NCBI GenBank assembly: GCA_047971285.1
Contig: JBKDZO010000021.1
Location: 1-64,000, forward strand
DNA length: 64,000 nt
Direction: 5' to 3'
From: Pseudactinotalea sp047971285
Lineage (GTDB): Bacteria > Actinomycetota > Actinomycetes > Actinomycetales > Beutenbergiaceae
In this document: one piece after another, positions 16,816 to 25,960 of the stretch
How positions within the stretch are numbered: position 1 is the stretch's first letter
Layout of the letters: each line of letters starts with the position of its first letter
Program-made: the position numbers and the translations under genes
Notes under the pieces: generated by a model
Told to the model about the DNA's origin: nothing
Database searches by the model: none
What the model saw: only the letters and a program-made list of their open reading frames with translations

Positions 16816-17829
16816 TCAGCCGAACAGCTTCGGCTGCGGTGGTCCCAGCGCCGGGTCTACGCCGTCGAACAGGCTGGCTATCGACTCACCCGCGTGCACC
16901 CGCGCGATGGCCTCGGCGAAAAGTGCGGCGACCGAGCGGACCTTGAGTTCTTCCCAGTTCGCCGGAGCGGGCACGGTATCGGTGGTGACCACCTCGGAGA
17001 TCATGGGATGGTTGCGCAACCGCTCGACGGCGGCCCCGACGAACAGCCCGTGGGTGCAGGCGACGGCGGCTCTGGTGCAGCCCTGATCGGCCAGCCGGTC
17101 CAGCAGTTCTACGATCGATCCGCCGGTGGCGATCTCATCGTCCAGCACGATGGCGCGCTTTCCGGAGACATCACCGACGATGGCGTCGATGATCACTCGG
17201 TCGTCGGCCAAGCGTTGTTTGCTCCCTGCCGCTACCGGCAGTCCCAGCAGGCGCGCGAACTGGGTGGCGGTCTTGGCATTGCCGAGGTCGGGGGAGACCA
17301 CCACCGCATCGGTCAGGTCCTGGCTCAGGAAGTGTTCCGAGAGCACCCCCAGGGCGGTCAGGTGGTCCACGGGAACCGGGAAGAACCCGTGCACCTGGGG
17401 GGCGTGCAGGGTCATGGTCAGGATCCGGTCCACACCGGCGGTGCCGAGCAGGTCTGCCACCAGGCGCCCCCCGATGGAAATCCGGGAGGCATCCTTCTTG
17501 TCGGAACGGGCATATGCGTAGTGCGGGATGACGGCGGTGACCTGGGCTGCCGAGGCGCCACGGGCGGCGTCGATCATCAGCAGCAACTCCATCAGATGTT
17601 CCTGCGTCGGCGGCACCAGTGGTTGCACGATGTACACATCGCGCTGGCGGCAGTTGACCTGCAGCTGCGCCTGCAAGCAGTCGTTGGAAAACCTGGTCAA
17701 TTCCACATCGGACAGCGGCTCGCCCAGGTGGTCGCAGATTGCATGGGCCAGTGGCCGGTGAGCGCTTCCGGAGAAGACCACTATCTCGCGCACGATGCTC
17801 CGCGGTGAGGCAAACAGGGGCGCGCTCAC
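16816..17829 (-). CDS. prs: Ribose-phosphate pyrophosphokinase (PRPP synthetase)
   Basis: A 337-residue enzyme making PRPP from ribose-5-phosphate and ATP for nucleotide, His and Trp synthesis. Features are EIVVFSGSAHRPLA at the N-terminus, VIPHYAYARSDKKDASRISI (ATP-binding loop), TMTLHAPQVHGFFPVPVDH, and the PRPP loop VLDDEIATGGSI. The loops differ from the classical class I enzyme (YARQDKK.., DDMIDTAGT), so this is the divergent actinobacterial form. The GTG at 17829 with AAGGGGC upstream is chosen; a longer frame exists but has no family match. A GTG nearer EIVVFSG is an alternative. Confidence 0.88.
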   Translation of the reverse strand: MSAPLFASPRSIVREIVVFSGSAHRPLAHAICDHLGEPLSDVELTRFSNDCLQAQLQVNCRQRDVYIVQPLVPPTQEHLMELLLMIDAARGASAAQVTAVIPHYAYARSDKKDASRISIGGRLVADLLGTAGVDRILTMTLHAPQVHGFFPVPVDHLTALGVLSEHFLSQDLTDAVVVSPDLGNAKTATQFARLLGLPVAAGSKQRLADDRVIIDAIVGDVSGKRAIVLDDEIATGGSIVELLDRLADQGCTRAAVACTHGLFVGAAVERLRNHPMISEVVTTDTVPAPANWEELKVRSVAALFAEAIARVHAGESIASLFDGVDPALGPPQPKLFG

Positions 17830-17878
17830 CCTAGCCCCTTTCGCCTCGCCGCACACTCCGGCCAGGCATGATGGATCG

Positions 17879-19570
17879 ATGTCCGCAACTGGCACCTCCG
17901 TGAAGCCGGTGCGCCGAGCACTCGGCGACCGGTGGTCCGTGCTGGTGGTGGTGGGCGTCGTCATTCTGCTGCTCATCGGTGTGGGTCTGACGTCGTCGCG
18001 CGGGTCTGCGGATCTGCCCGGATCGGTGGGCGACTACCTTTCCGAGCAGACCACACGCCATCGGGTGGACTCTGGCGCCGGTACCGAGGTGTGGGAATCG
18101 ACGCTGATGTCCGGGATGGCGATGGCTAGCAGCGGTCCGTGGTGGCTCGGCCTGTCCCTGGCGGACTTCGAGCAGATGTTCGAGGCGGACTGGCTACGGG
18201 TGACGATCACTCGGTCGACCACGGCCGGTATCGAACGGGAGCTGCAGCTCTACCTTGTTGCCGAGGACGGCCTGTATCTGACCACGACCGCAAACGGGGA
18301 CGAGGTGACGTTCTACCGCCCGGCCCTGTTGGTCCTGCCAGCAGAGGATTCGGTGTCGTCCTGGTCGGGGCAGGGTATGGCCGAAACCGTGGAAGGCGGC
18401 ACCGGGACGCCGTTCGCGGCGCAATCCACCATGTCCGCAACAACGGTCGATGGGCGGTCCGAGGATTGCTTGCGGGTCGAAACGGTCCTCGACGTGGCCA
18501 CGCTGCCGGGCCCGGGAGAAACGACCTGGTGCCGTGGAAGCGGGCTGATCCCGCCCGGGACATCTGTGAGGATGAGCCCGCTCGGCCCCGAGGAACTGGC
18601 GGATCCGGCTGCGATGGATGCCGGGTCCTGGCAGGTCAGCGAGGTCGCAACCCAGCTTGATCCGCCCATGACCTGGGGCACTTCGCTGCCTCCGGTGGGG
18701 ACCAGTGCCCTGCTGGTCGTGGCTGTTAACCCTGGTGAGGACCTGGTGTTCGTACCCAACGACGATCCCACCTCAGCCTGGCGCACGCACCCGGGGGGCG
18801 CCATCACCATGCTGGAGCGTCATGGTGAGCTGGTCGTGGCTGGGACCAGCCGGTCGGAGCTGGTGGCCTATGACACCGACGGCCTGTGGCGCTGGACCAC
18901 AGCGCTGCCGGATATTCCGAGCTACCGCGGCGCCTCCGCGGGCCAGGCACTGCGCGTGGTGGACGGCGCGGCAGGCGTCTCCTCGATCGACCTGGGCACC
19001 GGTGAGTTGCAGTGGCGCACGGTGCTGGATGATCCGATCGGTACCGCCCCGGTCACCTGCGGTGAGGCGACCTACGTGGGTACGACCGGCAGCCAGGTGG
19101 TGGCGATCGACGGCGGTGGCGAACCCCTCTGGCAGGTCGAGCTGGCCGACCCTGCGCAGGTACTGGCCTGTGTGCCTGGCGGGGTCGTGGCGGTCTCGGC
19201 CGGAACCATCGACCACATCTCCGCCTCCGGTCAATGGCTTGCCAGCGTGCCGTCCCGCGACGGTGCCATCGACACTGCACAGATGGTCGGCGAGGTGTTG
19301 GTGACGACCTCAGGCACGTTGGTGACCGGGTACACGCCAGGGTCGCTCGCCGTCCATTGGCGGCATGAACGCACGTGCTTGCAGATGTTTGTGGTCGCCG
19401 AGACCCTCATCTGTACCTCGGATGGGCTCGTGGCCATGCTCGATTCGGGCGGCACGACGATCAGCGTCAACACCGTTGCCTCGATTCCGGAAACGATCGA
19501 CACCTGGACCCGAACCGAGACCGGGATGCTGCGGTTCAGCCAGGCGTTCACCGTGACGAGGTTGCAGTGA
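17879..19570 (+). CDS. Membrane-anchored PQQ-like beta-propeller protein
   Basis: A 563-residue protein of unknown function. A cytoplasmic N-tail is followed by one transmembrane helix (residues about 20-42, VLVVVGVVILLLIGVGLTSS); the rest is predicted outside the cell. The C-terminal half has PQQ-type propeller blades, for example LVAYDTDGLWRWTTALPD, IDLGTGELQWRTVLDD and VAIDGGGEPLWQVELAD. The middle, without blade repeats, is not recognised. It is coupled by a GTGA overlap to a polytopic membrane protein, suggesting a functional pair. It starts 49 bp from the divergent prs gene. Confidence 0.7.
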   Translation: MSATGTSVKPVRRALGDRWSVLVVVGVVILLLIGVGLTSSRGSADLPGSVGDYLSEQTTRHRVDSGAGTEVWESTLMSGMAMASSGPWWLGLSLADFEQMFEADWLRVTITRSTTAGIERELQLYLVAEDGLYLTTTANGDEVTFYRPALLVLPAEDSVSSWSGQGMAETVEGGTGTPFAAQSTMSATTVDGRSEDCLRVETVLDVATLPGPGETTWCRGSGLIPPGTSVRMSPLGPEELADPAAMDAGSWQVSEVATQLDPPMTWGTSLPPVGTSALLVVAVNPGEDLVFVPNDDPTSAWRTHPGGAITMLERHGELVVAGTSRSELVAYDTDGLWRWTTALPDIPSYRGASAGQALRVVDGAAGVSSIDLGTGELQWRTVLDDPIGTAPVTCGEATYVGTTGSQVVAIDGGGEPLWQVELADPAQVLACVPGGVVAVSAGTIDHISASGQWLASVPSRDGAIDTAQMVGEVLVTTSGTLVTGYTPGSLAVHWRHERTCLQMFVVAETLICTSDGLVAMLDSGGTTISVNTVASIPETIDTWTRTETGMLRFSQAFTVTRLQ

Positions 19571-21255
19571 GTTCTCGGAGACAGGCAGTCGGCCAGCTTC
19601 TCGGCTCGGTGCTCTTGGGTCCGATCCGGCACGGGCGGCCAATGCCGCGTACCTGGCCGCTGGTCCTGCAACTACTCGGTGTGATCTCGTTGACCGTGGT
19701 CATCGTCGGGGCGGTGCTGATCGTCGGATCCGGCCCACTGCGCCGCGCTTCACCGATGCTGGAAGCCAGTCCCGGGTTCTATGTCCCCGAAGTGGCCTAC
19801 CCCTACCTGACGACCGCCGGCTTCGTCGCGCTCACGTTGCTGCAAATAGCGATCCTGCACATCCACTGGGCCGCGCGGATCGTGGGCCTGGTCGCCGCGC
19901 TCGGCGCCTTCATCGCGCCAACGGCCTCGCTACCCTGGCCCAGCCTGATCATTGCTGGGCTGGCCTGGCTGGGCCTGATCGTGATCCAGGTGTGTGCTCG
20001 CCACGGTTTTCGCAACTGGCAGGTCGCGGCGGTCGCGTCCTGCGTCTTCGTGGGGATGCACGTTCCGCGCCTGCTCGGATCACCGGCGGCCGACTACGGT
20101 TTTGACCTGCGGGGCCTGCATCTGAGTTTGCTGGTCCAGGTGCTGGCCGCGGTAGCGATCCCGAGCCTGGTTGTTGCTGGTGCGGCCCTGACCCAGATGG
20201 CGGTTGCGGCCGGTGAGGCTACCGGACGGGCGGTGGCCGCCCTACCTCGGATCATCGCCCTCACCGGGCTGGCTGCCGCGCTGATCTGGCGCGGTGTCAG
20301 CCTGATCGGATCGCTCAGATCGGCGCCGGAGAGCCTTACCGTGCCGCACCTGCTGGACGCGCTCACGGTGCTGCTGGCGACGTTGGCGCTGGCTTTTCCG
20401 TTCTTGCTCCGGGCGGCGCGGGCAGGAGCGCACCCGGCCTCGACGACAGCGGAGGTGACCGAGCCATTCGCGGGCCTCAGCTTCGCGCTCGTGGTGCCCA
20501 TCGGGGCGTGGATGCTGCTTGCGATCACGTGGCAACAGGTGGGATTCGTGCTGACGGTCCACACCGGCTGGGTGGCCCCGCAGTGGTCCGACCTGATCGG
20601 GTTCACTACCGATAGCACTCTGCTCGCCCACCCCATCCGGGTGCTCGCCGGGTTGGTCGGACTGATTCTGGCGTGGCGTTGGGCTGGTCGCGGGATCTGG
20701 GTGCCTGCGCTGCTGTTGGCCGCGATCACCGTTCCGCAGGCCTGGCTATGGCTATCCGGCGTCGCCCCGGGTGGGCAGCTCACCTACGATCCGTCGTCCA
20801 TTCTGGTGTGGCTGGTCGTGACCGTGTTCGTGGTTGCGTCCGTGCTCGCTGTGCAAGGGCGGTTGGTGGGCGCGCGATTGACCTCGGTGCTGGTGGCGGC
20901 TGCGATTCTGGTCGTCTACGACCTGCGCTACCTGCTGGATGAGCCGTTCACGCTGGTGGTTGGCTTCTCGTCGGTAGCCGTGTTGGCGGTTGGTCTGGGG
21001 TGGCGGGCCTTGACGGACGGGGACCTGACGCGCGGTTCGTCCAGGGCGCTTCCCAGGTCCTCCCGCGTGTTGCTGTACATGGCTGGCCTGGTATTCGCCA
21101 CGCTTGCCGTGGCCTATGGCGTGCTGACGCGGAACTTCACCTCATTCGCCGACCTCAACCTGTGGGAGGACTTTGGCGACTGGGCTTTCGCGCTGCCGCT
21201 GTTGGTCTGCTGTGTGCTGATCGCCCTGTGGCGGGCAGTCGGCGCGGCGAGGTGA
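19567..21255 (+). CDS. Polytopic membrane protein of unknown function
   Basis: A 562-residue protein with roughly 14 hydrophobic segments and short loops, rich in Leu/Ala/Val. I do not recognise a family. The GTG at 19567 is chosen because it overlaps the propeller gene's stop (GTGA); the open frame continues upstream only inside that gene. Tight coupling with a membrane-anchored propeller suggests a complex at the cell surface. No catalytic motif is visible. Confidence 0.65.
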   Translation: MSSRRQAVGQLLGSVLLGPIRHGRPMPRTWPLVLQLLGVISLTVVIVGAVLIVGSGPLRRASPMLEASPGFYVPEVAYPYLTTAGFVALTLLQIAILHIHWAARIVGLVAALGAFIAPTASLPWPSLIIAGLAWLGLIVIQVCARHGFRNWQVAAVASCVFVGMHVPRLLGSPAADYGFDLRGLHLSLLVQVLAAVAIPSLVVAGAALTQMAVAAGEATGRAVAALPRIIALTGLAAALIWRGVSLIGSLRSAPESLTVPHLLDALTVLLATLALAFPFLLRAARAGAHPASTTAEVTEPFAGLSFALVVPIGAWMLLAITWQQVGFVLTVHTGWVAPQWSDLIGFTTDSTLLAHPIRVLAGLVGLILAWRWAGRGIWVPALLLAAITVPQAWLWLSGVAPGGQLTYDPSSILVWLVVTVFVVASVLAVQGRLVGARLTSVLVAAAILVVYDLRYLLDEPFTLVVGFSSVAVLAVGLGWRALTDGDLTRGSSRALPRSSRVLLYMAGLVFATLAVAYGVLTRNFTSFADLNLWEDFGDWAFALPLLVCCVLIALWRAVGAAR

Positions 21256-21270
21256 CCGGCTGAGCCTCGA

Positions 21271-21831
21271 TCAGTTGGTCAGGGCGATGCACCCAGCCAG
21301 GTGGTCGTCGACATACCCCAACGCTTGCATCGCCGCATAGGCGGTCGTCGGACCGACGAAGGTGAATCCCAAGCCCTTGAGCCGCTTTGACAGCGCCGCC
21401 GATTCGCTCGTCGACGCCGGTGCCTGGTCCAGGGTTTGCAACCGGTGGGTACGTGGCGGTGGTCGGTGAGATTCGAAGACGTCCGCCAACTTCTCGCCGC
21501 GCTCGTGCATGGCCAGCAGTGCGCGAGCGTTGGTGATGGTGGCGAGGATCTTGGCGCGGTTGCGCACGATGCCGGGCTCTGCCAGCAGCCGTTCCACGTC
21601 GGAACCTTCGAATGCGGCGACGACGGCGGGATCAAAGCCAGCGAACGCCGTCCGGAACCCGTTCCGCTTGCGCAAGATGGTGATCCATGACAGGCCTGAT
21701 TGGAACGCCTCCAGGCTTAGGCGTTCGAACAGCTCCCGTTCGTCGGACGTGGGTCGCGGTGGGTTGCCCCACTCGTCATCGTGGTACGCCTCGTACAGCG
21801 GGTCGCCAGTCCCGAAGCAGCGGAAGGTCAT
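21271..21831 (-). CDS. tag: DNA-3-methyladenine glycosylase I
   Basis: A 186-residue base-excision repair enzyme that removes 3-methyladenine. The family N-terminus MTFRCFGTGDPLYEAYHDDE is clear, and the zinc-site residues can be placed at Cys5, His17, His177 and Cys181 (DDHLAGCIAL). SLEAFQSGLSWITILRKR is the helix region conserved in Tag proteins. It converges on the membrane protein upstream with about 15 bp between. Confidence 0.93.
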   Translation of the reverse strand: MTFRCFGTGDPLYEAYHDDEWGNPPRPTSDERELFERLSLEAFQSGLSWITILRKRNGFRTAFAGFDPAVVAAFEGSDVERLLAEPGIVRNRAKILATITNARALLAMHERGEKLADVFESHRPPPRTHRLQTLDQAPASTSESAALSKRLKGLGFTFVGPTTAYAAMQALGYVDDHLAGCIALTN

Positions 21832-21919
21832 CGTGTGATCCTATGGTCATGGAGCTTCATGGGTATCCATCGCGACCGAGCCCTGAGCCATCAACAAGGT
21901 TCACAACTGGTTATCTCCT

Positions 21920-21941
21920 ATACAAGGTTTGAACATTGTAT
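21920..21941. promoter_or_regulatory. AT-rich inverted repeat upstream of the SatD-like gene
   Basis: ATACAA (21920-21925) and TTGTAT (21936-21941) form a perfect 6-bp inverted repeat with a 10-bp spacer, in a strikingly AT-rich stretch (21890-21970) before the SatD-like gene. A TTATAG (21956-21961) lies about ten bases before the ATG and no ribosome-binding site is seen, so the transcript may be leaderless. The HTH protein encoded downstream is a candidate binder. Confidence 0.45.
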
Positions 21942-21971
21942 TGATTAAAACAGTGTTATAGCCTTGTTTCT

Positions 21972-22568
21972 ATGTTCGTGCTGACTGCCGATCAGCGTGC
22001 CTCGACAAAGGCCGGTGAGCGAGTCGAGGAGTTGCTTGCTGCCCTCCCCGACCTTCCGGGCCTGGTTCGACGAGCCGAGCGCACGGTCGGTGATGAGGTG
22101 CAAGCAGTGCTGGACGACCCCGGCGATACGCTCCGACTCACACTCCTGCTGCAACGGCTAGGAAATTGGGCTACCGGGATCGGTGTCGGTGACATCGACA
22201 ACCTCGCCGCCACCTCCCGGGCTAGCTCTGGCCCAGCGTTCATCCATGCGCGCGAGGCGGTTGAGCGCGCCAAATCACGCTCGGTTCCCGTACCCATTGC
22301 CGTCAGTGCGGCCAACGCTGAGGGTGCCCGCGAAGTCGAATCACTACTGCACTTGATCGCTGCCGTGGTGCGCAGGCGCAGTGACACCGGCTGGGAGGTG
22401 GTGGATCGGCTAGCGCAGGACGGTCGAACTCAGACGTCGGTCGCCCACGAACTGGCGATCAGCCAGCAAGCGGTCAGCCAGCGACTGGCTGCGGGGTTGT
22501 GGGTAGAGGAGAACGGTGTGCATCCGTTGGCTATCCGGCTGCTATCAGAACTGGAGAAGACCCCATGA
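21972..22568 (+). CDS. SatD-like protein with C-terminal helix-turn-helix
   Basis: A 198-residue protein. The first half (LTADQRAS, then ERTVGDEVQAVLDDP) resembles SatD-family proteins of unknown function; the C-terminal part has a likely HTH (TSVAHELAISQQAVSQRLAA) of the MarR/sigma-factor type. It overlaps the next small membrane protein gene by ATGA. Its leader is AT-rich with an inverted repeat and no clear Shine-Dalgarno. Likely role: DNA-binding regulator paired with a membrane protein; the family call is tentative. Confidence 0.55.
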   Translation: MFVLTADQRASTKAGERVEELLAALPDLPGLVRRAERTVGDEVQAVLDDPGDTLRLTLLLQRLGNWATGIGVGDIDNLAATSRASSGPAFIHAREAVERAKSRSVPVPIAVSAANAEGAREVESLLHLIAAVVRRRSDTGWEVVDRLAQDGRTQTSVAHELAISQQAVSQRLAAGLWVEENGVHPLAIRLLSELEKTP

Positions 22569-22939
22569 TCAGCATGGACGTGGCGTGGTCAGCCATCATC
22601 GTTGTGGTGGCCTTGACGGCTTCCGCAGGCTTGGGCGCACCGCTGGTGTCCTGGGTGCTACGACGCAGCACCGGCCAATCGACGCCGTCCCCTGATGTGC
22701 TACGCGGCGGTACCTGGATCGGCGTGCTGGAACGGGTGGCGACCACCGGTGCGCTGCTGGTCGGCTATCCGGCGGGGATCGCCATCGTCATCGCCATCAA
22801 GGGGCTGGGTCGATTTCCAGAACTCAAAGGTGCCAGTGGAGCCTCCGAACGGTTCATCATCGGCACCCTCACCTCTGTGCTGTGGGCGGGAGCATTCGGC
22901 ATCGCAGGCCGAGCTCTCATTCTCCTTCTTCACACCTAG
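22565..22939 (+). CDS. Small polytopic membrane protein
   Basis: A 124-residue protein with about three hydrophobic helices (AWSAIIVVVALTASAGLGAP, ATTGALLVGYPAGIAIVIAI, FIIGTLTSVLWAGAFGIAG). It starts at an ATG that overlaps the SatD-like gene's stop, so the two genes form a coupled pair. The segment KGLGRFPELK between helices two and three is likely cytoplasmic. Function unknown. Confidence 0.7.
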   Translation: MISMDVAWSAIIVVVALTASAGLGAPLVSWVLRRSTGQSTPSPDVLRGGTWIGVLERVATTGALLVGYPAGIAIVIAIKGLGRFPELKGASGASERFIIGTLTSVLWAGAFGIAGRALILLLHT

Positions 22940-22975
22940 TCGATGCTACGGCGCTGGCATGGCGTGGCGCAGGTG

Positions 22976-23176
22976 CTACCCGTCGCCATCCTCGGGTTCG
23001 GGCCAGGTGAAACCTTCGGGGATGGCCAGGATCTCGAATGAGCCGCCATCGGCGTCCACGCTCAGTACCCGCACCACCCAGCCACCGCACTCACCCACCT
23101 GACCGGGAAATCCGCGCACGTGGCCTTCTATCTCTGAGATCAGTGAGCGGTCCTCCGTTCTGATCATCGCCAACAT
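22976..23176 (-). CDS. Small acidic protein downstream of the broken calpain-like gene
   Basis: A 66-residue protein starting at the ATG immediately after the TAG of the calpain-like reading frame, so it was translationally coupled to it. It is acidic at the C-terminus (EGFTWPEPEDGDG) and has one short hydrophobic strand region. I do not recognise a family. Its position behind a predicted secreted protease makes an inhibitor or immunity role conceivable, but this is only inference from position. Confidence 0.5.
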   Translation of the reverse strand: MLAMIRTEDRSLISEIEGHVRGFPGQVGECGGWVVRVLSVDADGGSFEILAIPEGFTWPEPEDGDG

Positions 23177-24672
23177 CTAGCCGCCGGAGATGGTGATGAC
23201 GCCGCAGAACTCCTCGATCTCTGCTGCAGTCAGAGGCCGTGGGTGCCGATATCCCCAAGGGTTGCGTGGCACGAACCGCCCAGCTGAATCGACATCAACA
23301 ACGGTGTATGCGTGCAGCCCGACAAGGTTGGTAGTCCCGAAGTCGTCGTCTGCGCCGCTCGGCGTGGCAATCACGATGGTTCGTCCTTCCTCGAAAGCCT
23401 GTGCCAATTCGCTAGCGTCTTCGGTGGTCTCGGCGGACTGGCCAGTCAGGGCTTGAAATGCCTCCTCCGGCCAATCGCCAGCGATTCCGCCGTACTGGCC
23501 ATCGGGGCCATTGCCATCGCCATAGAACTGGGCCATGGCCTTTTCAACATAGGCAGACCACGTATAGCCTTGATTTATAGAACTGTCCAAGTCGCCACGC
23601 AGGTAACCCGCCCCGTACAGGTTCTGTCCGTCATCGGTAGGTAACTCCTCGGCACGGTGACTGGCACGCGGTTCCCGTCGTCGTCATACAGGTACACCGT
23701 GACCGTGCCATTGTCGTTGGGCACCACGTGCTCGCTCACCCAGGAGGAATCGTTTTGAACCACCCCAGCGAGGGTTGAGAGGAACCAGCAATCTCCGACA
23801 TCGTTCTGGTTGGCATCCCCGATCCACTGGTGGTCAGGATCGGTGGAATAGAGCGACGAACTACCGCCAGGAAACCCCCAACCCACCCCAGCACCCGGAG
23901 AAGGATTCAACTCCGGAATTGCTGAGATCAGTTTGGGCAGCATCAATGTCGGCGCGTTCGCAGCCAGAAATGACAACAGCCGGGTGCGGTCGCTGCCATC
24001 CATCGCATTGACCAAGTCCGCAAGGTCCTGCTCCGACCGCGCATCCAGCCAGGCTGCCAACTCAGCGTCGCTCAGGCCAATGACCCGTTCGGCGTAGTCC
24101 TCCAACTCGCCGTCCCGCCCGATCCCGAAGATCCAGCCACCAGGCAACGCTCCCAATGGATCCGCAGCGCCCGCGAGCATCCCCGTGCGGTCGGGCATTG
24201 CCTCACGTAGCGCCCGCGAGCAGGCGTCAGCAGCTTCCTGCAGGACCTGTCGGCTTTCCTGGCGGCGGTCAACCAGCCCGCCAAGACGAGTGGCGTGGTC
24301 AATGCAGGTGTTGTCGAACTCGCATGGTTGCTCAAGTCCCTGAGGCCAATGTTGTTCCGCCTCGGCACGCAACTCCTAAACGCGCTGGCTGGCCGCGGCC
24401 AGCGCCGTCAGGTAGGTCCGCACGGCTGACTGAGCGGTGTCCAGGCCGGTCGAGGCCTCAGCCACTCCGGTTCGCAGAGCACGGACTTGATCGGCGGCCG
24501 CCTCGGCAGCTTCTCCGTCCCATTCCGCGACCAGTGTGAGCAGACCATTGAGTCCGTCGACACCGGCCTCTAGCGTCTCCTGGAATACCCCAATCGTGTC
24601 GTTCGCCTCCCGAACCTCGAAGGGTGGGTCCGGGGGAGCGGGAAGAAGGTCTCGGTCGTTCGAAGCCCTCAC
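23177..24672 (-). pseudogene. Disrupted WXG-type/calpain-like cysteine protease (type VII secretion effector-like)
   Basis: Read from 24672 leftwards: an N-terminal helical region with a WXG-type turn (LVAEWDGEAAEAAADQVRAL) is followed by an in-frame TAG at 24376-24378. The same frame continues with ELRAEAEQHWPQ and reaches a papain-like calpain (C2) core: catalytic Cys in QNDVGDCWFLSTLAG, then a one-base loss near 23640-23646, then frame two with His in NLVGLHAYTVVDVD and Asn in RNPWGYRHP. All three calpain triad residues are present if the frame is repaired. If intact it would be a secreted protease. One stop and one frameshift make it a pseudogene or mis-sequenced gene. Confidence 0.7.
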
Positions 24673-24951
24673 CCAGTTCGCCGCTGACTGAGTCCAAGGT
24701 CTCCGCTACTGCCTCATCCGCGGCCTGGTAGTCCTGGAACGAGGAGTCACTAGCTCCGCTAGTGCTTCCAGCGAAGTGCGCAGTTCATACACATAGTCGC
24801 TCAAATCAGCTACAAGATCGGCGGCCGCACCACCGATGGAGGGCTGTTCATACTCTTCCATCACCGGGATATTCAGATCTTCTGGCGCAGCGGCCAACGC
24901 GCGAGCGCGCAACACCTCACCTAGCCCGGCCGGTGCATGGACCCGTGTCAT
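24661..24951 (-). pseudogene. Frameshifted EspC/WXG-like type VII secretion protein
   Basis: An 81-codon frame starts at the ATG at 24951 (GAGGGGGG upstream) and reads through LEALAELV before a premature TAG. Shifting one base near 24745 restores a natural continuation, SDSSFQDYQAADEAVAETLD, which contains a YxxxD motif (YQAAD), the export signal of mycobacterial type VII substrates. The repaired protein of roughly 100 residues resembles EspC-like secretion targets. It lies directly upstream of the WXG/calpain frame. The family call is by pattern only. Confidence 0.55.
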
Positions 24952-25060
24952 CGCACCACCCCCCTCGATCCTGTCCACATCGTAAGCACGACGCAGCGGA
25001 GAATGGGTGGATCGGCAACCGATTCGCGCCATGCGCACTCAGAAGGCGGCCTTGCCGTGC

Positions 25061-25945
25061 CTAGCGTTCGAGGTCACATCGCTTCATGAGCTGTTCGCAG
25101 TGGCGCATCAGGCGCGAGCGTAGCGGGGCCGCGCGGTGGCTGAATGCCAGTTGGGCGGAGGCGTACTCACGCTTGCCCTCGGCTGTCTCTATCCGCACCG
25201 GCTCGAAACCAAATTCGGACAGGTCGTATGGTGCTGCGCGCATGTCCAGCACCCGAATTGCGCGGGCCAGCTCGAAGCAGTCGGCGATCAACTCCGAAGG
25301 GATCAGCGGTGAGAGCCGGAATGCGTGCTTGTACAGGTCCATCCCGGCGTGCAAGCAGCCTGGCTGCTCGAACGTGACACGATTGTGGCGCTCCGGACGT
25401 AGCGTGTTGCGGTCGCGGGCGGCATCGGTAAAGAACCGGTAGGCGTCGAAATGGCTGCAGCTGATCCGGTGGGACTCCACCACCGCATCGGTGCCCGCCG
25501 GCCCCAGCCGCAACGGCAGCTCGTGCCGGGGAGCTTCGGTGCGGTAAACCATCGCCCACTCGTGCATTCCGAAACATCCGGTGTTGGCTGAGCGGGTAGC
25601 GGTCGCCGTGAGCAGGGCGAGGGTGCCTGCGATGAGGTCGCGTCGGGATGTCCGGAAGTCTTCGGTGACCCATGCGCGACCGTGTTCGACGGCGTACCCG
25701 CGCAGTCCGGTGAATTCCTCGGCATCCACAAGGGTGACGCCACACCCCGGATGCCAGCGCCGCAGCTGGCTGGGCCGGTAGGCGTAGTAGCTGAACAGGA
25801 AATCGTGCACTGGGTGAGGCTGGCTATCCCGACGACGTTTCAGGTGGTCGGCCACCAAGGCGTCGACCCGCTCGGCGTGCGCTTGCGCATTGGCTCGCCA
25901 GACGGCAGCGGGCAGTGCCACATCGTGTGCAGGAATGGTCGACAC
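25061..25945 (-). CDS. Conserved actinobacterial protein, annotated in relatives as 3-methyladenine DNA glycosylase
   Basis: A 294-residue cytoplasmic protein. Recognisable conserved segments are HPVHDFLFSYYAYRPSQLRR, WHPGCGV, NTGCFGMHEWAMVYR, ISCSHFDAYRFFT and QPGCLHAGMDLYKHAFRLSP, which match a family widely labelled 3-methyladenine DNA glycosylase in actinobacteria. I see no helix-hairpin-helix or Tag-type zinc motif, so the enzymatic label is uncertain. It stands alone, 109 bp upstream of the broken type VII-like locus. Confidence 0.6.
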   Translation of the reverse strand: MSTIPAHDVALPAAVWRANAQAHAERVDALVADHLKRRRDSQPHPVHDFLFSYYAYRPSQLRRWHPGCGVTLVDAEEFTGLRGYAVEHGRAWVTEDFRTSRRDLIAGTLALLTATATRSANTGCFGMHEWAMVYRTEAPRHELPLRLGPAGTDAVVESHRISCSHFDAYRFFTDAARDRNTLRPERHNRVTFEQPGCLHAGMDLYKHAFRLSPLIPSELIADCFELARAIRVLDMRAAPYDLSEFGFEPVRIETAEGKREYASAQLAFSHRAAPLRSRLMRHCEQLMKRCDLER

Positions 25946-25960
25946 CCGATCAGTCTGCCC

